Assembly: GCA_040003255.1 (NCBI GenBank) | Contig: JBDUCV010000021.1 | Span: 1-33,691 of the forward strand | DNA from: JBDUCV01 sp040003255 | GTDB taxonomy: Bacteria > Actinomycetota > Actinomycetes > Mycobacteriales > Jatrophihabitantaceae | Length of the DNA: 33,691 bases | Reading direction: 5' to 3' | Shown: one piece after another, positions 15,908 to 23,605 of the stretch | Position numbering within the stretch: position 1 is the first letter of the stretch | How the letters are laid out: each line of letters begins with the position of its first letter | Position numbers and translations under genes: made by a program | Notes under the pieces: model-generated | Told to the model about the DNA's origin: nothing | The model's input: only the letters and a program-made list of their open reading frames with translations | Databases searched by the model: none

Positions 15908-17473
15908 CTAGCGGGTCCGATCGGCTGTTCCCTTGCGATGTGAAATCGGCGTGCCGGGTCCGTCCAGTGCGTCGGCAAGCAGGCGTTCGGCCGGCACGCC
16001 GCGGATCGATGCGTCGAGCACCTGCATGGTGTGGGCGACGGGCATCCGCTCGCCCATCCGGGCCATCGTCGTGGCCACCTGCATCCAGCAGCCGGGGTTT
16101 GCGGTGACCATGAGTTCGGCGCCAGTGGCCAGGACCGCGCTCGCCTTACGCTCGGCGAGCTCGCGCGCAGGTTCGGGGTGCAGCAGGTTGTACGTGCCGG
16201 CGCTCCCACAGCAGATTTCGGCCTCGGTCAGCTCTCGCAACTCGACGCCGGGGATGCCCCGCAGGAGCCTGCGCGGCTGGTCGCGAATGCCCTGTGCGTG
16301 CGCCAGGTGGCACGCGTCCTGGTAGGCGATCGAGACGGGCAGCGGCGAGCGGGGGGCGCTGGGGCCGAGCTCGTCGAGCAGCTCGGTGACGTCGCGGACC
16401 TTCGCCGCAAAGGCCTCGCCGCGGCCGGACCAATTTGGCTCGTCGCGCAGCTGGTGGCCGTACTCCTTCAAGTTGGACCCACAGCCCGCCGCGTTGACCA
16501 CGACGGTGTCGACACCGGCCGCCTCGAAGACCTCGAGCACCCGCTTGGCGAAACCCAGAGCCTCGTCCTCGCGTCCGCCGTGCGCCGACAGCGCACCGCA
16601 GCAGCCCTGCCGCTTCGGGACGACGACCTCGCAGCCCTCGGCGGCTAGCACCCGCACCGTGGCCGCGTTGACGTCGGGAAAGAACGTGCCTTGCACGCAG
16701 CCGGTCAGCAGCCCAACCGTCCGCCGCTTGGGACCCGTGGCGGGAGTGCGCTCGGCCAGCTTCTCGGCCTTGCCGAGCCGGGGGGCCAGTGACTCCATCG
16801 CCTGCAGAGCCGGGGGTAGCCGGGCCAGCAGACCGCTACGGGCCAGCACCCGGCCGAGACCGCTGGCCTGGTACGCCCGCAGCGGGCCACGCAGCGCCTT
16901 GAGCCGCTTCGGGTAGGGGAACAGCCGGTAGATCGCCTCACGCAGGGCCTTCTCGGTGCGCGGGCGCACGGCCCGACGGTCGATCTGCGCCCTGGTGGCC
17001 TCGATGAGTTTGTCGTACTGCACACCCGATGGGCAGGCGGTGACGCACGCCATGCAGCCCAGGCACTGGTCGAGGTGGCGGATGGCGGATGGCTCGAGCG
17101 GGGCGCCTTCGAGCCCGCTCTTCATGATATCGATTCGCCCCCGGGGACTGTCCATCTCCTCGCCCCACAGCACGTAGGTCGGGCAGGTGGGCAGGCAGAA
17201 CCCGCAGTGCACGCAGTCCCCCACCAGAGCGGCGTCCGGTGGGTGGTGCTCGTCGAAGGCCGGCACGAGCGGCTGCCTGGTATCGAGCCGGCCGAGCCCG
17301 ACGGTGGCCTGGGCGGCACTGTTGGCGATCGGTCCACCCTGGCCCAGGTCGAGTGGACGGCGGGCGCCGATCACCTCGGCTGCAGCCTGGTCGCCAGCCC
17401 GTAGCGCCCCGGTGGGCGTACCCACCGGCAGGTCGCTCGCCGAGCCCGCTACCGGCGGCGATTCGGTCGACAT
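15908..17473 (-). CDS. glcF: Glycolate oxidase iron-sulfur subunit
   Basis: A 521-residue iron-sulfur subunit passing electrons from the flavin subunits of glycolate oxidase to the respiratory chain. Two ferredoxin-type cluster motifs are present: CVHCGFCLPTCPTY and CLGCMACVTACPSG. Two CCG (cysteine-rich) domains follow, with GCVQGTFFPDV, GCCGALSAHGG and CCGSAGTYNLLHP. The protein carries about 85 extra N-terminal residues, rich in Ala/Gly/Pro, before the first cluster; typical GlcF has about 25. ATG 17473 directly abuts the stop of glcE (TAGATG), which supports this long start. It is the fourth gene of the aceB-glcDEF-lctP-lldD operon. Confidence 0.93.
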   Translation of the reverse strand: MSTESPPVAGSASDLPVGTPTGALRAGDQAAAEVIGARRPLDLGQGGPIANSAAQATVGLGRLDTRQPLVPAFDEHHPPDAALVGDCVHCGFCLPTCPTYVLWGEEMDSPRGRIDIMKSGLEGAPLEPSAIRHLDQCLGCMACVTACPSGVQYDKLIEATRAQIDRRAVRPRTEKALREAIYRLFPYPKRLKALRGPLRAYQASGLGRVLARSGLLARLPPALQAMESLAPRLGKAEKLAERTPATGPKRRTVGLLTGCVQGTFFPDVNAATVRVLAAEGCEVVVPKRQGCCGALSAHGGREDEALGFAKRVLEVFEAAGVDTVVVNAAGCGSNLKEYGHQLRDEPNWSGRGEAFAAKVRDVTELLDELGPSAPRSPLPVSIAYQDACHLAHAQGIRDQPRRLLRGIPGVELRELTEAEICCGSAGTYNLLHPEPARELAERKASAVLATGAELMVTANPGCWMQVATTMARMGERMPVAHTMQVLDASIRGVPAERLLADALDGPGTPISHRKGTADRTR

Positions 17474-18655
17474 CTAGAGCCCCCCGACGAAGCGTCCGGG
17501 CGACAACATATGGTCCGGGTCGAACCGGTCCTTGAGCGTGCGCATCAGGTCGAGCGCGTCGCCGACCGGACCCCAGTGGTCCAGCCCCTCGCGGACACGA
17601 GCCGGGGCGGATAGCACCACCGCGGTTCCGTCGTACGGCGTCAGAGCAGCGCGCAGGCCGGGGAGCGCGGCGGAGCCTTCGTCGCCCGGGAGCGCTACAT
17701 AGGCCACCCCTGTGCATGCCGAGGCGGTGCAGACAGCAGTTGCGGGCAGCGCGGCCAGAACCGCAGGCAGCGCGAAGGGCTCGTAGGCGAGGCGCAGGAC
17801 CAGATCGCCCGCGCCGCCTGGCCTTTCTCCGAACCAAGCCGGTACCTCGTCGGCCACCACCCCGCCGAGCGTCGCCAGGACGGCCTGCGACTGCGACTCC
17901 ACCGACTCGGCGATCGACTCAAAAAGCACGACCAGTCGCAGGCCGTCGTCATCGCTCCTCAGCTCGCAGGCGCTGGGGGTTAGCGTGGAGCGGGCGACGA
18001 GCTGCGCGAGCCGACCGGCCTCGGCCGGGTCGGCCACCGGGACGACGACCGCGCCGTGGGCCGGCGGTAGTGGGTGCAGCCGCCAGGTGGTGGACACGAC
18101 AACTCCCAGGCTGCCGTGCGCCCCGGTGTAAAGCTTGCCGAGGTCGTATCCCGCGACGTTCTTGACCACTTTGCCGCCAGCTCTGGCCGTCGTGCCATCG
18201 GCCAGTACCACGGTGACGCCGATCAGCAGGTCACGGACGGTGCCATAACGCAGCCGGCGCGGTCCGGACGCGTTCGCCGACACCAGGCCGCCGAGCGTCG
18301 CGCCCGGTTCGGGCGGATCGAGCGCCAGCATCTGTCCCGCTTGACCGAGCTGGGCCTGCAGCACCGCCAGCCGGACACCGGCCTCGGCCACGACCACCAA
18401 ATCGCCGGCGGTGTGCTCGACGACCCGGCCGAGCCCAGTCGTGTCGAGCACGACGTCGCACGAGGTCGGCGGCGCGGCCCACCCGGTCTTGGTGCCGGCG
18501 CCGACGGGGACGACGGTGGCCCGCTCGGCCCGGGCGGTGCGCAGGACCTCGACGACCTCGTCGACCGACACCGGCCGCACCACCTGGGCCGGCACCACCC
18601 CTGCCACCGCGTCTGCGTCGGTGCCCGGGCGGGTCTCGACGGTGAGCACCGGCAT
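17474..18655 (-). CDS. glcE: Glycolate oxidase FAD-binding subunit GlcE
   Basis: A 393-residue FAD-binding subunit of glycolate oxidase, of the PCMH/vanillyl-alcohol-oxidase fold. Visible features are VPVGAGTKTGWAAPP (pyrophosphate loop), GGLVSANASGPRRLRYGTVRD and the signature GGKVVKNVAGYDLGKLYTG, which is strongly conserved in GlcE. The C-terminus ends with the usual LKDRFDPDHMLSPGRF. It forms the catalytic complex with GlcD and GlcF. ATG 18655 abuts the glcD stop with no intervening base. Confidence 0.93.
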   Translation of the reverse strand: MPVLTVETRPGTDADAVAGVVPAQVVRPVSVDEVVEVLRTARAERATVVPVGAGTKTGWAAPPTSCDVVLDTTGLGRVVEHTAGDLVVVAEAGVRLAVLQAQLGQAGQMLALDPPEPGATLGGLVSANASGPRRLRYGTVRDLLIGVTVVLADGTTARAGGKVVKNVAGYDLGKLYTGAHGSLGVVVSTTWRLHPLPPAHGAVVVPVADPAEAGRLAQLVARSTLTPSACELRSDDDGLRLVVLFESIAESVESQSQAVLATLGGVVADEVPAWFGERPGGAGDLVLRLAYEPFALPAVLAALPATAVCTASACTGVAYVALPGDEGSAALPGLRAALTPYDGTAVVLSAPARVREGLDHWGPVGDALDLMRTLKDRFDPDHMLSPGRFVGGL

Positions 18656-20134
18656 CTAGAACACCTGGCCCATCGCCGGGTCGCGGGCGTGGTCGGCGCC
18701 GCTGCGCGGTCCGGGGCGCTCGCCGCACAGTCGCGGCGTCGGGAAGATCTTGCCCGGGTTGGCGAGGTTGCCGGGGTCGAACGCGCAGCGCACCAGCTGC
18801 ATGGTGTCGAGGTCGTCAGGCGTGAACTGGGTCGACATCTTCAACTTCTTCTCGTGGCCCACCCCGTGTTCGCCGGTGATCGAGCCTCCCAACGCCACAC
18901 AGAGGTCGAGGATGGCTCCGGCCAGCTCTTCGGCGTCGTGCGCCTGGCCGTCGATCGCGTCGTCGAAGAGCACCAGCGGGTGCAAGTTTCCGTCGCCGGC
19001 GTGGAACACGTTGGCCACCCGTAGCCCGGCCTGGTCGGCCAGCCGGCTGATCTCGGCGAGCACCTGAGGCAGCCGGGTGCGCGGGATCACGCCGTCCTGT
19101 ACGAAGTAAGCGGGACTGATGCGTCCGACCGCGGCGAAGGCCGACTTGCGGCCCTTCCACATCAGCGCACGCTCGGCGGCGTCAGCGGCGATGCGCGTTT
19201 CGAACGCGTGGCGCGCCTGCGCGAGCTGCGCGACCTGCGCGAACTGGGCCTCGACCTCAATCTGCGGACCGTCTAGCTCGATGACCAGCACCGCGACGGC
19301 GCCGGGCGGGTAGCCGCACCGGACGGCGGCCTCGGCGGCCTCGATGGCCAGGGCGTCCATCATCTCGATGGCGGCCGGCAGGATCCCAGCGGCGATGATG
19401 TCGCTGACCGTTCCCGCGGCATCCTCGACGCTGCGGAAACCGACGAGCATCGTCTGCACCGCCTCTGGGACGCGCACCAGGCGCAGTGTCACCTCGGTGG
19501 CTACGCCCAAGGTGCCCTCGCTGCCGACGAACACCCCGAGCAGGTCGTAGCCGGGATGCTCTGCGGCGGTACCGCCGAGGTGGACCAGCTGGCCGTCGGA
19601 CAGCACGATCTCGGCGCCCAAGACGTGGTTGACGGTGAATCCGTACTTCAGACAGTGCGCGCCACCGGAATTTTCGGCCAGGTTTCCGCCGATGGAACAC
19701 ACCTGCTGCGAGCTCGGGTCGGGGACGTACACCAGGTCGTGCACGGCGGCCTCGCGGCTGACCCACAGATTGATAACGCCGGGTTCGACCACGATTCGGG
19801 CGTTGTCGGGGTCGATGCGCACGATCTTGCGCAGCCGTGACAGCACGATCAGGACCCCGTCGGCCACGGGCAGCGCCCCGCCGGACAGACCCGTACCAGA
19901 GCCCCGAGCCACGAAGGGGACGCCAGCTTGGGCGCACAGCCGCACCGTGTCGACCACGTGCTGGGTACTCTCCGCCAGCACGACGACGCCCGGTATCACC
20001 CGGAAGTTGGCCAACCCGTCGCACTCGTAGGTGCGCAGCTGTGCGGGGTCGGTGAGCACCCGCTCGGCACCGATCGCGTTGCGTAGCCGCTCGGCCAGCC
20101 GGACGGTGACGCCCGGCTCGGCGACCACCGTCAT
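18656..20134 (-). CDS. glcD: Glycolate oxidase FAD-linked catalytic subunit GlcD
   Basis: A 492-residue FAD-linked oxidase that oxidises glycolate, and often D-lactate, to the keto acid. It has the FAD_binding_4 domain (VPFVARGSGTGLSGGALPV, GNLAENSGGAHCLKYG, VGSEGTLGV) followed by the FAD-oxidase C-terminal domain (FHAGDGNLHPLVLFD, ITGEHGVGHEKK, FDPGNLANPGKIFP). Length matches GlcD. Its ATG overlaps the malate synthase stop (ATGA, 20131-20134), so translation of the two is coupled. A stand-alone D-lactate dehydrogenase is excluded by the adjacent glcE and glcF. Confidence 0.94.
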   Translation of the reverse strand: MTVVAEPGVTVRLAERLRNAIGAERVLTDPAQLRTYECDGLANFRVIPGVVVLAESTQHVVDTVRLCAQAGVPFVARGSGTGLSGGALPVADGVLIVLSRLRKIVRIDPDNARIVVEPGVINLWVSREAAVHDLVYVPDPSSQQVCSIGGNLAENSGGAHCLKYGFTVNHVLGAEIVLSDGQLVHLGGTAAEHPGYDLLGVFVGSEGTLGVATEVTLRLVRVPEAVQTMLVGFRSVEDAAGTVSDIIAAGILPAAIEMMDALAIEAAEAAVRCGYPPGAVAVLVIELDGPQIEVEAQFAQVAQLAQARHAFETRIAADAAERALMWKGRKSAFAAVGRISPAYFVQDGVIPRTRLPQVLAEISRLADQAGLRVANVFHAGDGNLHPLVLFDDAIDGQAHDAEELAGAILDLCVALGGSITGEHGVGHEKKLKMSTQFTPDDLDTMQLVRCAFDPGNLANPGKIFPTPRLCGERPGPRSGADHARDPAMGQVF

Positions 20135-21750
20135 TTTGGCTCAGCCAATCGCTCGTAGGCCGGCAGGGTAAGGAACTCGACGAACTCGTCGGCCAGCGCG
20201 ACCTGCTCGAACAGTTCGCGGGCCGCGCCGTAGGAGCCCTTGGCGTAGACCTCGTCGCCGACAGCGGCCCTGACCTTTTCGAGCTCCTCGGCCTCGAGCG
20301 TGCGCACATAGTCGGCGGTGATCGGCGTGCCCTCGGCGGTGGACACGCCGTTGTGGACCCACTGCCACACCTGCGATCGGCTGATCTCGGCCGTGGCGGC
20401 GTCCTCCATCAGGTTGAAAATGGCGACCGCACCGCCACCCCTGAGCCAGGACTCGAGGTACTGGATGCCCACACTGACGTTGTTGCGCAATCCGGCCTCG
20501 GTGATCTGCCCCGGGGTGGCCTTGGCGTTCAGCAGCTCGGCCGCGGTGACCTGCACCTCATCGCGTCGGCGGTGCAGCTGGTTCGGCCGCGTGCCCAGCT
20601 TGGCGTCGAAGACCTCGATCGCGATCGGGACGAGGTCGGGGTGGGCAACCCACGAGCCGTCGAAGCCGTCGTCGGCCTCCCGTGTCTTGTCGGCCTTGAC
20701 CGCTGCGAGGGCGGCGTCATTGACGGCGGCGTCATGCCGATTGGGGATGAAGGCAGCCATGCCGCCGATCGCGTGCGCGCCCCGCGAGTGGCAGGTCTTG
20801 ACCAGCAGTTCGGTGTAGGCGCGCATGAACGGCACAGTCATCTTCACATCGGCTCGATCGGGCAGCTGGAACTGCGCACCGCGCGTCCGGAACTTCTTGA
20901 TCATCGAAAAGATGTAGTCCCAGCGGCCGGCGTTCATGCCCGAGGAATGCTCGCGCAACTCGTAGAGCATCTCGTCCATCTCGAAAGCGGCCATGATCGT
21001 CTCGACGAGCACGGTGGCGCGAATCGTGCCGCGCGGGATCCCCAGCGCCTGCTGGGCGGCGAGGAACACGTCGTTCCAAAGCCTTGCTTCGAGGTGGCTC
21101 TCAAGCTTGGGCAGGTAGAAGTACGGCCCGATGCCCACATCGAGCGCGACCTGCGCGCTGGTCGCCATGTACAGGCCGAAGTCGAACAGGCTGCCCGAGA
21201 TCGGCTCGCCGTCGATGAGCAGGTGCCGCTCGGGCAGGTGCCACCCGCGAGGACGTACGACCAGCGTCGCGACCTCGTCTTCGAGTGCGTACCGCTTGCC
21301 CTCGGGCGTGCTGAAGTCGATCTCGCGCAGCAGCGCCTTGCGCAGGTTCAGCTGCCCGGTGACGAGGTTGTCGAACGTCGGGGTGTTGCTGTCCTCGAAG
21401 TCGGCCATGAAGACCTTTGCGCCGCTGTTCATTGCGTTGACGACCATCTTGCGATCGGTCGGGCCAGTGATCTCGACCCGGCGATCGACCAGTCCCGGCG
21501 CCGGCGGGGCGACCTGCCAGTCGCTCTGTCGCACGTCCTTGGTCTCGGCCAAAAATTCGGGCAGCCCGCCCGCAGCCAGCTCGGCATCGCGCACCGCGCG
21601 CGCCTCGAGCAGCTCGGCGCGCCGGGGCCCGAACGTGCGGTGCAACATCGCCAGCAGCTCGAGCGCCTCGGCGCTGAGCACATGCTCGTAGCCGTCCTGC
21701 CAGCGTGCGCGGAGGATCTTGACGCCAGGAACACTCGGCACCGTGCTCAT
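20131..21750 (-). CDS. aceB: Malate synthase A
   Basis: A 539-residue malate synthase of the shorter A type, condensing glyoxylate with acetyl-CoA to malate. The family signature is seen as REHSSGMNAGRWDYIFSM. Other conserved parts are MADFEDSNTPTFDNL, the catalytic-region RPRGWHL, TVLVETIMAAFEMDEML, and GGMAAFIPNRHD near the active site. ATG 21750 is preceded by GAGGCGGGG. It is the first gene of the operon and consumes the glyoxylate made by GlcDEF. No isocitrate lyase is nearby, so in this context it serves glycolate use rather than the glyoxylate shunt. Confidence 0.95.
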   Translation of the reverse strand: MSTVPSVPGVKILRARWQDGYEHVLSAEALELLAMLHRTFGPRRAELLEARAVRDAELAAGGLPEFLAETKDVRQSDWQVAPPAPGLVDRRVEITGPTDRKMVVNAMNSGAKVFMADFEDSNTPTFDNLVTGQLNLRKALLREIDFSTPEGKRYALEDEVATLVVRPRGWHLPERHLLIDGEPISGSLFDFGLYMATSAQVALDVGIGPYFYLPKLESHLEARLWNDVFLAAQQALGIPRGTIRATVLVETIMAAFEMDEMLYELREHSSGMNAGRWDYIFSMIKKFRTRGAQFQLPDRADVKMTVPFMRAYTELLVKTCHSRGAHAIGGMAAFIPNRHDAAVNDAALAAVKADKTREADDGFDGSWVAHPDLVPIAIEVFDAKLGTRPNQLHRRRDEVQVTAAELLNAKATPGQITEAGLRNNVSVGIQYLESWLRGGGAVAIFNLMEDAATAEISRSQVWQWVHNGVSTAEGTPITADYVRTLEAEELEKVRAAVGDEVYAKGSYGAARELFEQVALADEFVEFLTLPAYERLAEPK

Positions 21751-21811
21751 GCGATACCCCGCCTCAGATGACCTGCTACGGCTCGCGCCGCAGCGGCACA
21801 CTTCGCGACAG

Positions 21812-21817
21812 ATATTA
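21812..21817 (-). promoter_or_regulatory. Candidate -10 element of the hydroxyacid operon promoter
   Basis: TAATAT on the minus strand stands out in the otherwise GC-rich 112-base gap before malate synthase ATG 21750, about 60 bases upstream of it. A clear -35 is not visible (TTTTCC lies about 15 bases upstream). This gap is the only sizeable intergenic space ahead of the six-gene operon. Confidence 0.35.
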
Positions 21818-21862
21818 GCTCGATTTGCCCCGGAAAAGGAGCCGCGGGAGGCCCGGGATCAT

Positions 21863-22591
21863 CTAGTCCCGCGCCTCTTCTCGCTCGTCGGTGAAAGCTT
21901 CTTCGGCGAGCATCGCGCGATAACGCTCCGGGCCGGCGAGCGACATCAGCGGCCCGATCTGGCTTTCTTGGCACAGCATCGCGCGATACTTCAGATCCAG
22001 CAGCTCGCCGTCGAGGCTGAGGTAGATCACGCAGTCCGACTCGGCGACGGTTACCGGCTTTCGGTCGGCCATCATCACCAGCTCCGCGGCGACGACGTCG
22101 TTCGTTGCGGCTTGCCATTCGGGCGTGACCACCTGGTGCAGGACGCGTGCCTTCGTTCCCGCCACAGCCGCCGACGTCCAGCGCGACACGGCGATGTGAT
22201 CCGGGTGGTAGGTCGCGCCGTCCGGGCCGAAGGTCAACACGGTGTCGGGCTGCACCCGATCGACAATCTCGCGCAGCCGGGCGCTCGCTTCATCCTGGTC
22301 GACCTCCTGGCAACGACCGTCCGGGTAATCGAGCCAGTAGTGCTCCGTGACGTCAAGCACGGCGAGCGACGCGGCAAGTTCCCGGGTACGCACGGCGGCC
22401 AGTTCAGGGCCAGTCGGCCAGCGCGACAGATCCGTCGAGCCCAGCTCACCGCGCGTCGCTGTGACACACACGACCCGCTGTCCACCCCGGACCGCCATCG
22501 CCATCAGCCCGCCGCAGCAGTACCCCTCGTCATCGGGGTGAGCCCAGACGGACAGGATCGTGCCCAGGTCAAGGACCGCTAGCCGTGACAT
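21863..22591 (-). CDS. PIG-L family deacetylase (LmbE/MshB-like)
   Basis: A 242-residue zinc-dependent N-acetylglucosamine-type deacetylase. The metal-binding motif AHPDDE occurs near residue 17, followed by GGLMAMAVRGGQRVVCVTATRGE, and the third ligand is in YHPDHIAVSRW. Actinobacterial members include MshB (mycothiol synthesis), Mca (mycothiol conjugate amidase) and several of unknown substrate; this one is shorter than MshB (about 300) and is not assigned. ATG 22591 gives MSRLAVLDLG. It is divergent from the PPOX-fold gene (51-base gap). Confidence 0.87.
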   Translation of the reverse strand: MSRLAVLDLGTILSVWAHPDDEGYCCGGLMAMAVRGGQRVVCVTATRGELGSTDLSRWPTGPELAAVRTRELAASLAVLDVTEHYWLDYPDGRCQEVDQDEASARLREIVDRVQPDTVLTFGPDGATYHPDHIAVSRWTSAAVAGTKARVLHQVVTPEWQAATNDVVAAELVMMADRKPVTVAESDCVIYLSLDGELLDLKYRAMLCQESQIGPLMSLAGPERYRAMLAEEAFTDEREEARD

Positions 22592-22642
22592 CCGATCAGT
22601 GTGCCGCGTTCGGCCCCGCGGCGATCGGTTTAGGTTGGCTTC

Positions 22643-23095
22643 GTGCGGATGGACGGCGGGTGGGCCCGGGATCGGTTCGCCACCGAACGGGTGGCTCGGC
22701 TGGCCACTGTCGACGGCCAAGGCCGCCCGCTGCTCGTGCCCATCGTGTTCGCCGTCGCCGGGGACGTGCTCTATTCGGCCGTCGACGGCAAGCCCAAGAG
22801 CACTCGCCAACTGCGGCGACTGGACAACATCGCGCACAACCCGCAGGTCAGCGCACTGGTCGACCGTTACTCCGAGGATTGGGACGAGCTGTGGTGGGCG
22901 CGCGCCGACGGCTGCGCCCGGGTGATCGAGATCGATGCGCCGGAGGCGACTGCGGCTCTGATCGAGCTGACCGGCCGCTATCCCCAATACCGCGAGCAAC
23001 GGCCGCCAGGTCCGGTAATCGCCATCGACGTTGCGCACTGGTCGGGCTGGACGTCGCGGCGCGGCCGACCTACCCACATCGCTACCGCTTCGTAG
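22643..23095 (+). CDS. PPOX-class probable F420-dependent oxidoreductase
   Basis: A 150-residue split-barrel (pyridoxamine-phosphate-oxidase-like) protein. It matches the actinobacterial F420-binding group of about 140 residues by FATERVARLATVDGQGRPLLVPIVFA at the N-terminus, KPKSTRQLRRLDNIAHNPQVSALVDRY in the middle, and the C-terminal DVAHWSGWTSR. Such enzymes use reduced F420 to reduce small molecules; substrate unknown. The start is GTG 22643 or ATG 22649, neither with a strong ribosome site. The membrane protein gene follows after 10 bases. Confidence 0.86.
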   Translation: MRMDGGWARDRFATERVARLATVDGQGRPLLVPIVFAVAGDVLYSAVDGKPKSTRQLRRLDNIAHNPQVSALVDRYSEDWDELWWARADGCARVIEIDAPEATAALIELTGRYPQYREQRPPGPVIAIDVAHWSGWTSRRGRPTHIATAS

Positions 23096-23105
23096 TCTGA
23101 AGGTC

Positions 23106-23585
23106 GTGTCGACCGGTTACCTCGTCAGCCTCGCGCTAATCGTTGCCGCCATGCTGGGAGCCCGGTGGCTGTTCCCGTTTCTCCCGGTGCGCCGACTCGC
23201 ATCGCCGATGACCGCTGCCGACGCAGTTCTCGCCGCCGTCGGGATGGCTGGGCTGGTGTTCCACTGCGGCGCCATGTTTTTCCGGTCTGTGGTCGCGGCA
23301 CTGCCCGGCGCAGGCGCGGTGATCGACGAGATCGATGCGTTGGGCACCACCAGCATTATCTGGTACGTCGGGGCCGCAGTACTCGTGCTGCTCGCGCTTC
23401 GACACCAGCATCCGATCACGCTCGGAGTCGTTGCGCTCGCGCTGGTTGCGGTCGGGGTGACCATGTACGACGGTGGCTCGCTGCAGACGCACCTCGCCGC
23501 GATCTTCATTCTCGTGCTGATCCTTGCTGGCGTCGCCGCCATGCTGGTGCTGCCCTCGCGGGCTGTTCGCGCTCGTGGCGTTTGA
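23106..23585 (+). CDS. Small membrane protein, unrecognised family
   Basis: A 159-residue protein from GTG 23106, beginning STGYLVSLALIVAAMLGAR after the initiator. It has five hydrophobic stretches, starting near residues 4, 38, 79, 100 and 130, and ends in a short basic tail. I do not recognise the family. GAAGG lies just before the start but is closer than usual. It probably shares a transcript with the PPOX-fold gene, 10 bases upstream, and is convergent with the large regulator gene at 23606. Confidence 0.65.
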   Translation: MSTGYLVSLALIVAAMLGARWLFPFLPVRRLASPMTAADAVLAAVGMAGLVFHCGAMFFRSVVAALPGAGAVIDEIDALGTTSIIWYVGAAVLVLLALRHQHPITLGVVALALVAVGVTMYDGGSLQTHLAAIFILVLILAGVAAMLVLPSRAVRARGV

Positions 23586-23605
23586 GGCCTGCTCGATCGT
23601 CAGCT

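Noticed and set aside
20353..21771. 472-codon plus-strand frame opposite malate synthase
   Set aside because: It is fully antisense to a strongly supported enzyme and shows no recognisable domain.
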